A stretch of 64,000 nt of DNA. Source: Aliirhizobium smilacinae. Lineage in GTDB: Bacteria; Pseudomonadota; Alphaproteobacteria; Rhizobiales; Rhizobiaceae. Position 1 is the stretch's first letter. Each line of letters starts with the position of its first letter. Below the pieces are notes generated by a model. It searched no databases. It had not been told where the DNA came from and was given only the letters and a program-made list of their open reading frames with translations. The stretch lies in assembly GCF_006335145.1 (NCBI RefSeq), contig NZ_VDMN01000001.1, positions 1,364,001 through 1,428,000 on the forward strand. Reading direction: 5' to 3'. A program made the position numbers and the translations under genes. Below are positions 18,172 to 26,809 of the stretch, one piece after another.

Positions 18172-20514
18172 TCACCCACTGATCTTGGAGAAGTCGGCAA
18201 CCGTAGCAGTCGCCTCGCGGATTGCCTTGAGCAGGGCCAGGCGATTGGCGCGGATGGCGGCATCTTCGTCGTTGACCAGCACATCCTCGAAGAACTTGTC
18301 GACCGGAGCGCGGAGTTTCGACAGGGCTTCCATGGCAGAGCGGAAGTCTTCCCTCGCGACGGCTTCGGCAGCTTCCTTCGAAGCAGCTGTGATGGCCGCC
18401 CAGAGCGCCTTTTCGGCATCGAGCTTCAGCAACTCGTCCGAAACACCATCGGCGACGACAGTGCCCTTCTTCTCTTCGGCGGCGAGCAGCTGCACAGCGC
18501 GCTTGGTGCCGGCCAGCAGGTTCAGGCCGTCATCCGACGAGATGAAGGAGGTCAGCGCTTCGGCACGACGGGCGACGAGCAGAAGATCGTCGGTCTCGGG
18601 CGTCAGGACGGAGTCGATAATGTCGTGACGGGCGCCCATATCGCGCAGATAGACTTTCAGGCGATCGTGGAAGAAGGAGAGAAGGTCAGAAGACTTCTCC
18701 CACGCAATTGGCCCCATAGCTTCGATCAAGGCTTCAGCACCGGATCGTCCGATCAACCTATCTCTTATTTCTTCGAAATTTTCAGTTGAGAGAAGTCCTT
18801 GCTCAACGAGCTTCTTCGCATTTTCTACCTCTGGCAAAGCAGCATCGAACTGCCAAGCTGCGACGAGACTCGCGAAGGTTTTTGCGGTCGCGAAACGAAG
18901 TGGTACACGCACATTCCGCTCCAGCAGAATGCGCACAATGCCAAGCGCTGCACGGCGCAGAGCATACGGGTCCTTCGAGCCGGTCGGCTTTTCGTCGATG
19001 GCCCAGAAGCCAACCAGCGTATCGAGCTTGTCAGCTAATGCGACGGTGATCGCCACCTTGTCCTTTGGCACGCGGTCGGACGGGCCCTGCGGCTTGTAAT
19101 GATCCTCAAGCGCAATGGCGACGGATTCGTTTTCGCCCTGCAGGCCGGCATAACGGCGGCCCATCAGGCCCTGCAGTTCGGGGAATTCACCAACGGCTTC
19201 GGTGCGTAGATCAGCCTTGGCGAGAACCGCGGCCCGATCGACGAGGATCGGGTCGGCGCCGACGATCGGGGCCAGTTCCTTCGCCAGTGCGCGGATACGG
19301 GAAACACGTTCGCCCTGCGTGCCGAGCTTGGCGTGGAACGTCACGTTCAGCGCATCGAGCTTGGCTATGCGCTGGTCGAGCGGCTTCTTCAGGTCGAGAT
19401 CGAATTTTTTGGCCGAATCCACCAGCGTGCCGAGATCCGGCAGGTCGCCCTGGTCGCGGGTCCAGAAATGCTTGGCATCCGACAGGCGCGCGCGCACGAC
19501 CTTGCCGTTGCCGTGGATGATTTCCTTGCCGCCATCCTTGGCATCGATATTCGAGATCAGGATGAAATGATTGGACAGACCTTCTTCCGCGCCTTGCGGG
19601 CGGGTAACGAAGCATTTTTGGTTGGTCTTAATCGTCAGGCGGATGATCTCGGCCGGGATTTCGAGATAATCCTTCTCAAATGTGCCCATCAGCACATGCG
19701 GCCATTCGACCAGACCGGAGACCTCTTCCAGCAGGCCTTCATCCTCGACCAGATCCAGACCGCTTGCGAAAGCGAGGTCACGGGCGTCGTGCAGGATCAT
19801 GTCCTTGCGGCGGTCCGCATCGAGCATGACCTTCGCCTTTTCGAGGCTTGCGACATAATCGTCGAAGCGGCGAACGGTTAACGCATCCGGCGCGTGGAAA
19901 CGGTGCCCATAGGTGACGTTGCCGGCGGTAATGCTGTCGATCTCGAAGGGGATGACCTTCGTCTCGTCATGCTCGGAGCCGAAGGTGCAGACGATCGACT
20001 GCAGCGGGCGCACCCAGCGCAGGCTTTCCGACCCCTTGCCCTCGACGCCGCCATAGCTCGAGCCCTTCGGCATGGAGGCGAAACCGGAGCGCATCGATTT
20101 CGGCCAGGGGAAGGAGCGGATGACGCCGGGCATGACATCGGCAATGATCTCTTCGGCGGCACGGCCGGCCTTGGAAACGATGGCGACGTAGAAATCGCCC
20201 TTCTTCGGATCGGTGGCGACCTGAGCCTCAGAGATATCGGAGAGGCCTGCCTTGCGCAGGAAACCGGCGATCGCCTGTTCGGGCGCCTTGGTGGACGGGC
20301 CCTTGATTTCCTCGCGCAGATCGGCGGAACGGGCTGTCAGGCCGCGGATATCCAGCGTCAGGCGGCGCGGTGTCCAGTATTCGCGCGCCCCCTCGTAGGT
20401 CAGGCCTGCATCCACCAGCGCGTCGGTCACGAGCTTTTTCAGGTCACCCGCCGCCTTGCGCTGCATGCGGGCGGGAATTTCCTCGGAGCGAAGTTCTAGA
20501 AGCAGGTCGGGCAT
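18172..20514 (-). CDS. glyS: Glycine-tRNA ligase beta subunit
   Basis: Beta subunit (780 residues) of the alpha2beta2 bacterial glycyl-tRNA synthetase; it binds and positions tRNA-Gly. The protein begins [20 protein letters not shown], the conserved family opening, carries an HD-like core and ends with a C-terminal anticodon-binding DALR-type region ([21 protein letters not shown]). The ATG at 20514 is preferred over an in-frame TTG at 20523. The alpha subunit is 3.3 kb upstream on the same strand, with LemA, DUF2207 and a higBA module between. A terminator follows. Confidence 0.97.
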   Translation of the reverse strand: MPDLLLELRSEEIPARMQRKAAGDLKKLVTDALVDAGLTYEGAREYWTPRRLTLDIRGLTARSADLREEIKGPSTKAPEQAIAGFLRKAGLSDISEAQVATDPKKGDFYVAIVSKAGRAAEEIIADVMPGVIRSFPWPKSMRSGFASMPKGSSYGGVEGKGSESLRWVRPLQSIVCTFGSEHDETKVIPFEIDSITAGNVTYGHRFHAPDALTVRRFDDYVASLEKAKVMLDADRRKDMILHDARDLAFASGLDLVEDEGLLEEVSGLVEWPHVLMGTFEKDYLEIPAEIIRLTIKTNQKCFVTRPQGAEEGLSNHFILISNIDAKDGGKEIIHGNGKVVRARLSDAKHFWTRDQGDLPDLGTLVDSAKKFDLDLKKPLDQRIAKLDALNVTFHAKLGTQGERVSRIRALAKELAPIVGADPILVDRAAVLAKADLRTEAVGEFPELQGLMGRRYAGLQGENESVAIALEDHYKPQGPSDRVPKDKVAITVALADKLDTLVGFWAIDEKPTGSKDPYALRRAALGIVRILLERNVRVPLRFATAKTFASLVAAWQFDAALPEVENAKKLVEQGLLSTENFEEIRDRLIGRSGAEALIEAMGPIAWEKSSDLLSFFHDRLKVYLRDMGARHDIIDSVLTPETDDLLLVARRAEALTSFISSDDGLNLLAGTKRAVQLLAAEEKKGTVVADGVSDELLKLDAEKALWAAITAASKEAAEAVAREDFRSAMEALSKLRAPVDKFFEDVLVNDEDAAIRANRLALLKAIREATATVADFSKISG

Positions 20515-20606
20515 GAGGCTCAAGTCTTTGCGCTAAAAATGATGTCGTGGCGGGCTTAGCAAGCCCATCCGCAAAAGTCATCAGGTCTGATCGGGAAAGT
20601 GGAGGC

Positions 20607-20903
20607 CTAAGCGGCCGTCATGACCGGTATGGCCGCAATCTCCGCGGCCTTGGTCTTGCTTTCGATTTTCAGGTCATAACTCGTCTGGAGATTCATCCAG
20701 AACTCGGGCGTCGTGTTGAAAAATCGCGCAAGCCTCAGCGCCGTATCAGATGTTACCGCGGTCTGTTCGGAAACCAGCCGCTCTATGCGGGTTCTTGGCA
20801 CATTCAGCTTTTTCGCCAGTCCGCCTGCGCTCAGCTTCAATGGGACGAGGTATTCTTCACGGAGAATTTCGCCGGGATGGACGGGGGGCAAGACACTCAT
20901 CAT
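20607..20903 (-). CDS. higA: HigA-family antitoxin
   Basis: A 98-residue XRE-type helix-turn-helix antitoxin: PPVHPGEILREEYLVPLKLS opens the family, the HTH follows (AGGLAKKLNVPRTRIERLVSEQ), then the FFNTTPEFWMNLQTSYDL motif typical of HigA/VapI. It follows the toxin gene by 12 bp, the reversed order that defines higBA. AAGGA lies before the ATG pair at 20903/20900. Confidence 0.95.
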   Translation of the reverse strand: MMSVLPPVHPGEILREEYLVPLKLSAGGLAKKLNVPRTRIERLVSEQTAVTSDTALRLARFFNTTPEFWMNLQTSYDLKIESKTKAAEIAAIPVMTAA

Positions 20904-20915
20904 TGTTGAAATCCT

Positions 20916-21200
20916 TCAGTGATAGTCGACAATCTCGACATTTTCCGCTCCGGCGTCCGTCCACACGAAACAAATCCGCCACTGATCGTTGATCCTGATC
21001 GAGTGCTGCCCCTGACGGTCAGCCTTTAATGCCTCCAGGTGGTTTCCCGGCGGCGAACGTAAGTCGATCAGTTCTCTGGCATTCTCTATCATGGTCAGCT
21101 TACGGACCGCTCTCCTTGCAAGGTCGGCTGGAAAGCCCTTAGGGACGTTGCCATAGGCGACTTCCTTCGTTCTGCTATTGGCATAAGATCGAATGACCAT
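20916..21200 (-). CDS. higB: HigB-family mRNA interferase toxin
   Basis: A 94-residue RelE-fold toxin of the HigB/host-inhibition type, acting as a ribosome-dependent mRNA endonuclease. Visible family motifs are RRAVRKLTMIENARELIDLRSPPGN and the C-terminal QHSIRINDQWRICFVW with the invariant IN-W and F/YH-end (VEIVDYH). It is the first gene of the pair and has a strong GGAGG ribosome site. A perfect 7-5-7 palindrome lies just upstream and probably binds the HigA-containing complex, so the module has its own promoter inside the glyS operon. Confidence 0.95.
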   Translation of the reverse strand: MVIRSYANSRTKEVAYGNVPKGFPADLARRAVRKLTMIENARELIDLRSPPGNHLEALKADRQGQHSIRINDQWRICFVWTDAGAENVEIVDYH

Positions 21201-21213
21201 GAGCTAGCCTCCG

Positions 21214-21232
21214 TGTATCACGAAATGATACA
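21214..21232. promoter_or_regulatory. Palindromic operator of higBA
   Basis: TGTATCA-CGAAA-TGATACA is a perfect 7-bp inverted repeat with a 5-base spacer, 13 bases before the higB ATG and 14 bases after the DUF2207 stop. Position and symmetry fit autoregulation by HigA. Confidence 0.7.
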
Positions 21233-21246
21233 TTTCGCAACCTCCC

Positions 21247-23166
21247 TTACCATCCACCACCACCTCCTCCGCCTCCACCACCACCGGAGAAACCGCCGCC
21301 GGTGGAGAGGCCGGAGGACGAAGACGAGGATTTCGGCGTCGGGATGGTCGAGGCGATCGTCTGCGACATGGAAGACGAGAAACCGCCGATGCGATCGCCA
21401 AAACCGCCGAATCCGTCGCCGTGGTACCAGGTCGAGGTATAGGCGGCCGCACCGGCTGCAACGGCCGTCGCAAGCCATGTTTCGAAAGCCTCGCTCCACG
21501 GTTTTTCGACGCCGAGCGCCACGGCATAGGGCAACAGCTTTTCGAAATGCTGCGGCGACATGGCGGGCGCGCCGGCCATGTTCATCCGGTCTTTTTCGGC
21601 CACCGTCAGATAGGTGCGCAGGCCCTCGATCTCATCCATCAGCTTGCGGCCGAGCGGAGTGGGCGCGCCCATCAGGAAAAAGAACACGACATTGATGAGG
21701 ACAAGGCCGCCGATGCCGGCAAAGACCGGCCACTGGCCATCCGCGATGCTTTCGACCGCACCGACGATGAAGGTGCCGCCGATGGAAAAGGCGACGAGGC
21801 CGAATATGGCGAGCGAGATGATCGCGCCGATACGGGCAGCAACCGTGTTCTTCCGCAGCAGCGATTTTCCGGCCTTGACGGCGAAGAAGGACCAGAAGGC
21901 GCCGAAGATGACCGACGGTATAAGCAGCCCCAGATCATCCGGATCGATATCGCCGAAAATCAGCAGCGCGCCGGCCGCAAGCAGGCTGAGCAAAACCCCA
22001 AGCACGATATAGACGACATTGTGCTTGTAATATTTGCCGCGGTGTTCTTTCTCGATCGCCAGACGGAAAGCCTTGCCGATTTCCTGCACCCGTTCGCCGT
22101 TGGACTTTTCGATCGCAAAAGTCTCGCCTGCCGCACCCATCTGGAAGAGCATGGCCTTTTGCCCGGATGGAAGATCCTTGAGCGGTTTCCTGTCGCTGAT
22201 GCGGACGACGACCCGCGATTTCAGGTCTTCCAGCGTCAGATAACCTTTTACCGCGAGATCGAGCAGGCTGGCGGAAAACGCCGTCCAGCCGCCGCCGGAA
22301 AAGCCCTTGTTGTCGATGTAGTTGACGAGAGCGGGCGAAATGCCGGCCGGAGTATCCCAGCGCGGCACGATGACGCCGCCCTGCGGATCGCGGCCGACCC
22401 TGCGCCAGACCAGGACGTAATAAAGGGCGACGATGGCAAGACCGCCGAGCGCCAGCAACAGATTAAGATTGTCGCGCCACCACCAGGCGCTTTGCTGGTC
22501 TGCCGAGGGTGCTGCGACAACGCCCTTGGGGAAACCGACGACGATGGTGAGGCCCTCTTCGCTGCCCAGCGGCCGGGTCGTGGTGAAAACCGCCTGATTG
22601 CCGGTGGCGCTGATACGCGCATCTCCGGCAGTGGAACCGTAGGGACCCGTAAAAGCGGCGGTTTGCGTGACCCTGCCGCCCGGCAATGTCACCCGCGCCG
22701 AAGCACGCGCAATGCGGAACTGCCAGCCATTGCCGGTCGCATTCCAGTAAAGCTCGTCGTGATCGTTGAAATAGCGGATCTGTCGATTGCTCTTGTAGGT
22801 GATGGCATAGGTGTGCTCGCCGGGAGAAAGCTGCGTGTTTTCATCACCGGCATAGATGCGGATGCCGCGGGAAATGGATTCGGTGTGAAAGGCCTCGGGC
22901 CGCCCGTCGCGGGTAACGGAAACGAGTTCGAAACCGACCCTGATCGTGCGGCCTTTGGCATCTTCCATGGTCATCGGGAAATCGCGGAAGATGCCGCGGC
23001 GGATGCGGTTACCCTCGGCATTGACCGTGATCGTCTCGGTGACCGTCAGCGCGCCATCTGCGGCGATCAGGATGTCGGAGTTGTAGCTGCGGATATACTC
23101 CTCTGCAGCAGCCGGCAGGCATCCTGCCAAAAGCAGCGCAAGGGTGAAGAGGATGCGCCGAAACAT
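21247..23166 (-). CDS. DUF2207 membrane protein
   Basis: A 639-residue protein with a signal peptide (ILFTLALLLAGCLPAAAEEY), an extracytoplasmic beta-rich DUF2207 domain (about 24-225), a first TM near 240, a cytoplasmic stretch, a cluster of hydrophobic helices (about 385-500) and a C-terminal tail that ends in a near-uniform glycine run (GGGFSGGGGGGGGGGGW). The glycine-rich C-terminus is characteristic of the family. The gene is 15 bp after lemA, and LemA/DUF2207 pairs recur in many bacteria, implying a joint envelope role; the molecular function is unknown. Confidence 0.88.
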   Translation of the reverse strand: MFRRILFTLALLLAGCLPAAAEEYIRSYNSDILIAADGALTVTETITVNAEGNRIRRGIFRDFPMTMEDAKGRTIRVGFELVSVTRDGRPEAFHTESISRGIRIYAGDENTQLSPGEHTYAITYKSNRQIRYFNDHDELYWNATGNGWQFRIARASARVTLPGGRVTQTAAFTGPYGSTAGDARISATGNQAVFTTTRPLGSEEGLTIVVGFPKGVVAAPSADQQSAWWWRDNLNLLLALGGLAIVALYYVLVWRRVGRDPQGGVIVPRWDTPAGISPALVNYIDNKGFSGGGWTAFSASLLDLAVKGYLTLEDLKSRVVVRISDRKPLKDLPSGQKAMLFQMGAAGETFAIEKSNGERVQEIGKAFRLAIEKEHRGKYYKHNVVYIVLGVLLSLLAAGALLIFGDIDPDDLGLLIPSVIFGAFWSFFAVKAGKSLLRKNTVAARIGAIISLAIFGLVAFSIGGTFIVGAVESIADGQWPVFAGIGGLVLINVVFFFLMGAPTPLGRKLMDEIEGLRTYLTVAEKDRMNMAGAPAMSPQHFEKLLPYAVALGVEKPWSEAFETWLATAVAAGAAAYTSTWYHGDGFGGFGDRIGGFSSSMSQTIASTIPTPKSSSSSSGLSTGGGFSGGGGGGGGGGGW

Positions 23167-23181
23167 CAGCCGCCTCCCGTT

Positions 23182-23733
23182 TCAGAATTTCACGCTGGGG
23201 ACGGCGCGATCGGCCTCGTTCTCGATCTCGAAATATTCGCGCTTGGAAAAGCCGAAGGGACCGGCGATGAGATTGGCGGGAAAGCTCTCGACCTTGATAT
23301 TCAGGTCGCGGGCGGAACCGTTGTAATAACGCCTTGCCATCTGGATCTCGCTTTCGATCGTCTCCAGCGAGGTCTGCAGCTCGGCGAAATTCTGGTTGGC
23401 CTTGAGGTCCGGATAGGCTTCGGCGAGTGCGAACAGTTTGCCGAGTGCCTGGGAAAGAAGCCCTTCCGCCTGCGCACGTCCGGCGACATCGCCTGCAGGC
23501 ACGGCCTGCGCCTGGTTGCGCAGTTTCACGACCTCTTCGAGCGTACCCTTTTCATGGGCAGCATAACCCTTGACGGTCTCGATCAGGTTGGGGATGAGGT
23601 CGGCACGACGCTTCAGCTGCACATCAATGCCCGACCACGCTTCTTCCGCCATCTGCCGCGCCCGCACGAGGCCATTGTAGATGACGATCACATAAAGAGC
23701 GACGAGCGCGATCAAGCCGAGTGCGATGTACAT
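23182..23733 (-). CDS. lemA: LemA family protein
   Basis: A 183-residue protein with one N-terminal membrane helix (IALGLIALVALYVIVIY) followed by a long helical cytoplasmic or periplasmic bundle. The family motif NGLVRARQMAEEAWSGIDVQLKRRADLIPNLIETVKGYAAHE is present, here in segments around residues 20-60, as is RRYYNGSARDLN near 140. It starts 82 bp after glyQ and precedes DUF2207. LemA has no assigned biochemical activity. Confidence 0.95.
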   Translation of the reverse strand: MYIALGLIALVALYVIVIYNGLVRARQMAEEAWSGIDVQLKRRADLIPNLIETVKGYAAHEKGTLEEVVKLRNQAQAVPAGDVAGRAQAEGLLSQALGKLFALAEAYPDLKANQNFAELQTSLETIESEIQMARRYYNGSARDLNIKVESFPANLIAGPFGFSKREYFEIENEADRAVPSVKF

Positions 23734-23815
23734 GAAGAACTCCCCCGAGGTGTTTAGCCGCGGGGAGACTATGTCGCTAAAGCCGGATTGTCACCGGAAA
23801 TTGATGATCACAGCG

Positions 23816-24778
23816 TTAGGCTGCCTTCTCACCAAAATTCGCACCGCCGGCATCGGTCAGCAGAAACGCCTCGCCGCAGGCCTTTGCCAGCGTGCGCACC
23901 CGTAAAATGTAGCTCTGGCGTTCGGTGACCGAGATCACGCCGCGGGCATCCAACAGATTGAAGATGTGGGATGCCTTGATGCACTGGTCATAGGCCGGAA
24001 AGACACATTTGTGCAGCATCTGGTTGGCGTTGTCGCCCGGTGCACCAGCAGCGAGAAGTGCCAAACATTCCTTTTCGGCATCGATGAAATGGCGATGCAG
24101 CATTTCGGTATTGGCGTATTCGAAATTGTGGCGTGAATATTCCTGCTCGGCCTGCAGGAAGACGTCGCCGTAAGAGATCTTCTCTTCGCCTTCGCGGCCG
24201 TTGAAGTTCAGGTCATAGACGTTGTCGACACCCTGGACATACATGGCCAACCGCTCAAGGCCATAGGTCAGTTCGCCGGCAACCGGGGAGCAGTCGATGC
24301 CGCAGACGGCCTGAAAATAGGTGAACTGTGAAACTTCCATGCCGTCGCACCAGCATTCCCAACCGAGACCCCAGGCACCGAGCGTCGGGCTTTCCCAGTC
24401 ATCCTCGACGAAACGCACGTCATGCAGAAGTGGATCGAGGCCGATCGCCTTCAGCGAGCCGAGATAAAGCTCCTGCAGGTTCGACGGGTTCGGCTTCAGG
24501 ATGACCTGATACTGATAATAGTGCTGCAACCGGTTCGGGTTTTCGCCGTAACGACCGTCGGATGGGCGGCGCGACGGCTGCACATAGGCAGCCTTCCACG
24601 GCTTGGGGCCGAGCGCGCGCAAAGTGGTGGCCGGATGGAACGTGCCTGCGCCGACTTCCATGTCATATGGCTGCAAAACGGCGCAGCCCTTGTCTGCCCA
24701 GTAGTTATGGAGCGTCAGGATCAGCGCCTGGAAAGAGCGCTTGGGGTCCATATGTTCGGGCAGATCGGTCATGGGCAT
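23816..24778 (-). CDS. glyQ: Glycine-tRNA ligase alpha subunit
   Basis: Catalytic alpha subunit (320 residues) of the tetrameric glycyl-tRNA synthetase; forms glycyl-adenylate. Family blocks are [67 protein letters not shown] and [18 protein letters not shown], each of which is invariant in GlyQ. The start at 24778 gives normal length; the frame is open to 24835, overlapping the vapC stop. Its partner glyS lies downstream on the same strand. Confidence 0.97.
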   Translation of the reverse strand: MPMTDLPEHMDPKRSFQALILTLHNYWADKGCAVLQPYDMEVGAGTFHPATTLRALGPKPWKAAYVQPSRRPSDGRYGENPNRLQHYYQYQVILKPNPSNLQELYLGSLKAIGLDPLLHDVRFVEDDWESPTLGAWGLGWECWCDGMEVSQFTYFQAVCGIDCSPVAGELTYGLERLAMYVQGVDNVYDLNFNGREGEEKISYGDVFLQAEQEYSRHNFEYANTEMLHRHFIDAEKECLALLAAGAPGDNANQMLHKCVFPAYDQCIKASHIFNLLDARGVISVTERQSYILRVRTLAKACGEAFLLTDAGGANFGEKAA

Positions 24779-24831
24779 ATCGGCATCGTTTGATTGAGGA
24801 TGCGGACGAGTGCCATGCGATGCAGAATGGG

Positions 24832-25257
24832 TCAAGGATTTATAGCCGAACCCGCTGAGCGGAACGGATTTATGACCGTCAGCGTACCATCGATGAGGAG
24901 GCCGTCATGAAGATCTTCAGACAGGAATAGCGTCGTTTTTGCTTCGAGAGCAGCAGCTATCATCAATGCGTCGAAGAATCCGAGGTTGTACCGGCCAACC
25001 AGATCAAAGGCCCTATCATTCAATGCCAGATCGACAACGACCACGCGTTCCGACATCCGATAGATGGCCGAAATGGCTGTCCGTATTTCATTCCATTCCC
25101 GTCGGGATTTGCGCCGCATGACATGTGAGAATTCATTGAACGCCTGCACGCTTGTGACATAGGGCTTTTCGAGCGAAGCTTGAGCCCTTGCGGTCCGCCG
25201 ATCGTCCGTGAACGCGTAGACAAAGATATTCGTGTCCAGAAACGGCGACGCGCTCAC
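24832..25257 (-). CDS. vapC: VapC-like PIN-domain toxin
   Basis: A 141-residue PIN-domain ribonuclease. Acidic active-site residues are seen in [14 protein letters not shown] near residue 8, the conserved NEF of the second block and [13 protein letters not shown] near 95-105. VapC toxins cut tRNA or rRNA. The start is GTG at 25257, overlapping the antitoxin stop as GTGA, so toxin translation depends on reading the antitoxin gene. Because that gene is frameshifted, either the toxin is poorly made or the lesion is an error. It lies immediately upstream of glyQ. Confidence 0.85.
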   Translation of the reverse strand: MSASPFLDTNIFVYAFTDDRRTARAQASLEKPYVTSVQAFNEFSHVMRRKSRREWNEIRTAISAIYRMSERVVVVDLALNDRAFDLVGRYNLGFFDALMIAAALEAKTTLFLSEDLHDGLLIDGTLTVINPFRSAGSAINP

Positions 25258-25483
25258 CGTTCATTGGCCTCGTCACGATCAAATTTCCAGCCGTCTGGCA
25301 GCTTCCACCGCCGGGACCGAATGTGCTCCATTATCCTTTCGCGCTCTTCGACGGAAACCGGACGCTTATCGGGGTCAAGCTTCAAACTAAGCTCCACCTC
25401 ATCGCCTTTCTTGAGATCGAGCGATTTGCCACGTCGTCGGGTATCTGCAATGCCAGAGCATCATTCCACTTGGTCACGCGCAT
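25254..25483 (-). pseudogene. vapB: VapB/AbrB-type antitoxin, one-base frameshift
   Basis: Minus-strand sequence from the ATG at 25483 encodes MRVTKWNDALALQIPDDVA, the opening of an AbrB/MazE-type antitoxin, then leaves frame. Adding one base at the T3 run 25425-25427 (A3 on the coding strand) restores KSLDLKKGDEVELSLKL and a full reading to the TGA at 25256-25254 (ending DRDEANER). The span is 230 bases, not a multiple of three. The repaired protein would be 76 residues, normal size. A homopolymer contraction may be real or a sequencing error; a read-level check would decide. Confidence 0.8.
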
Positions 25484-25537
25484 GGTCGTCTCCAGTCCAC
25501 TGTCTCCGCATTCTAGCAGAATATGTGGACTTTTCCG

Positions 25538-25729
25538 CTATTCCTCTTCCTTCTTCACCCGGTACTCGCCCGTCACCGGATCCTTCTCCAGCGTACCGAC
25601 GGCGCCGGTCTGGCGTTCTTTTTCCTGCTGCTTGCTGCGTGCGGTCAGTTTCTCGGCATCCTTGATGAAGCGCTTGTAGAGCATCCACCCGCCGCAGATC
25701 AGCACGGCCATAAATATAAGCTGGGCCAT
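25538..25729 (-). CDS. Small single-span membrane protein
   Basis: A 63-residue protein with one N-terminal hydrophobic helix (LIFMAVLICGGWMLY), a basic patch and a charged, lysine/glutamate-rich tail (TGEYRVKKEEE). GAGGGGA lies 4 bases before the ATG. The type recurs in Rhizobiaceae next to the S49 peptidase gene, which ends 56 bp upstream; both may be one transcript. No function is assignable. Confidence 0.75.
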   Translation of the reverse strand: MAQLIFMAVLICGGWMLYKRFIKDAEKLTARSKQQEKERQTGAVGTLEKDPVTGEYRVKKEEE

Positions 25730-25785
25730 TTCCCCTCGAAGTCCTCATAGAAAGCGCCTCGCCTTACAACGAAGCACGTCGGGCA

Positions 25786-26652
25786 TCAGAGCCCGTATCG
25801 GCTCCACAATGCCCTTTCTTCGATACTTGCGGCAAGTCCCGCACCCGCCTGCGCGGCGATTTCGCCGAAGGACGGTGCGCCCGAGACCACGCCGGGAAGC
25901 CGCTTGCCGAGCAGCGTGCGGGCACTGCCGATCAGTTCGAGGCGAACATCCTTGCCGAAACGGCGTTTCAGCACTTCGCGCATATCACCGAGGCCGTCGA
26001 TCAGGCCAAGTTCCAGTCCTCGCCCACCGGTCCAGAACAGGCCGGAGAAAATCTCTCCGTCATCAACGAGACGCTCGCCACGGCGCATCTTGACCATGTC
26101 GATGAACACCTTGTGGATCTCAAGCTGCAGCGTCTTCAGATATTCGATATCGCTGCCCTTTTCCGGCTGGAACGGATCGAGGATGACCTTGTTCTCGCCA
26201 GCGGTGTAGACGCGGCGCTCGACGCCGATCTTTCGCAGCAGTTCCGGGAAACCGAAACCGCCGGAGACGACGCCGATCGATCCGACGATCGAAGTCGGAT
26301 CGGCAAAGATCTCGTCACCCGCAAGCGCGATCATATAACCGCCCGAAGCGGCTACATCCTCGACGAAGATCAGCACCTTCTTCTGCTTTTCCTCCGCAAG
26401 CGCACGAATGCGCTGAAAGATCAGCCGCGATTGCACGGGCGAACCACCCGGGGAGTTGAGCGAGATAGCGACAACCGGCGATTCCTTATTGGAAAAAGCC
26501 TTTTCCAGCATCGGCGCAGCGGTCGCGAGGCTCAGCGTCGGCTTGAACTGGCTTCCGCCCGTCATGATCGCTCCGTGCAGCCGGACGACGGGTATCGCCA
26601 ATCCCTTTTTGCGAAAACGCTTCGGGAGCAGACGATTTAACAAGCCAGCCAT
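25786..26652 (-). CDS. S49 family serine peptidase (SppA/SohB type)
   Basis: A 288-residue ClpP-fold peptidase thought to degrade signal peptides or membrane-protein fragments. The nucleophile serine is S103 in DVAASGGYMIAL; the oxyanion-type glycines are in NSPGGSPVQS (66-75), and the conserved DPTSIVGSIGV follows at 118-128. There is no N-terminal signal anchor, only a short basic helix (RLLPKRFRKKG), so it may be a peripheral cytoplasmic form. The downstream small membrane protein could tether it. It is divergent from mntH. Confidence 0.9.
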   Translation of the reverse strand: MAGLLNRLLPKRFRKKGLAIPVVRLHGAIMTGGSQFKPTLSLATAAPMLEKAFSNKESPVVAISLNSPGGSPVQSRLIFQRIRALAEEKQKKVLIFVEDVAASGGYMIALAGDEIFADPTSIVGSIGVVSGGFGFPELLRKIGVERRVYTAGENKVILDPFQPEKGSDIEYLKTLQLEIHKVFIDMVKMRRGERLVDDGEIFSGLFWTGGRGLELGLIDGLGDMREVLKRRFGKDVRLELIGSARTLLGKRLPGVVSGAPSFGEIAAQAGAGLAASIEERALWSRYGL

Positions 26653-26743
26653 TTACGATCCTTCCAGATACTCGGTTCAGCAATCCATGTAGGCATTGGA
26701 ACGACAAGTGCAATCGTCCTGTTCCATGGAAGGTTTACAGCTT

Positions 26744-26762
26744 ATTGCGAATGACTTGCAAT
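26744..26762. promoter_or_regulatory. Possible Mur/Fur-type operator upstream of mntH
   Basis: ATTGC-N9-GCAAT (ATTGCGAATGACTTGCAAT) lies 47 bases before the mntH ATG. In rhizobia, manganese uptake genes are repressed by the Fur-family protein Mur at AT-rich TGC/GCA inverted repeats; the size and composition agree, but I have no alignment to support it. Confidence 0.4.
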
Positions 26763-26809
26763 TTCATTCCAGACAAGCATGATGCCGACACCGCCTATCC
26801 GAGGACTAC

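Noticed and set aside
21421..23757. 778-codon plus-strand frame opposite DUF2207 and lemA
   Set aside because: Spans two well-identified minus-strand genes and their junction; no recognisable domain.
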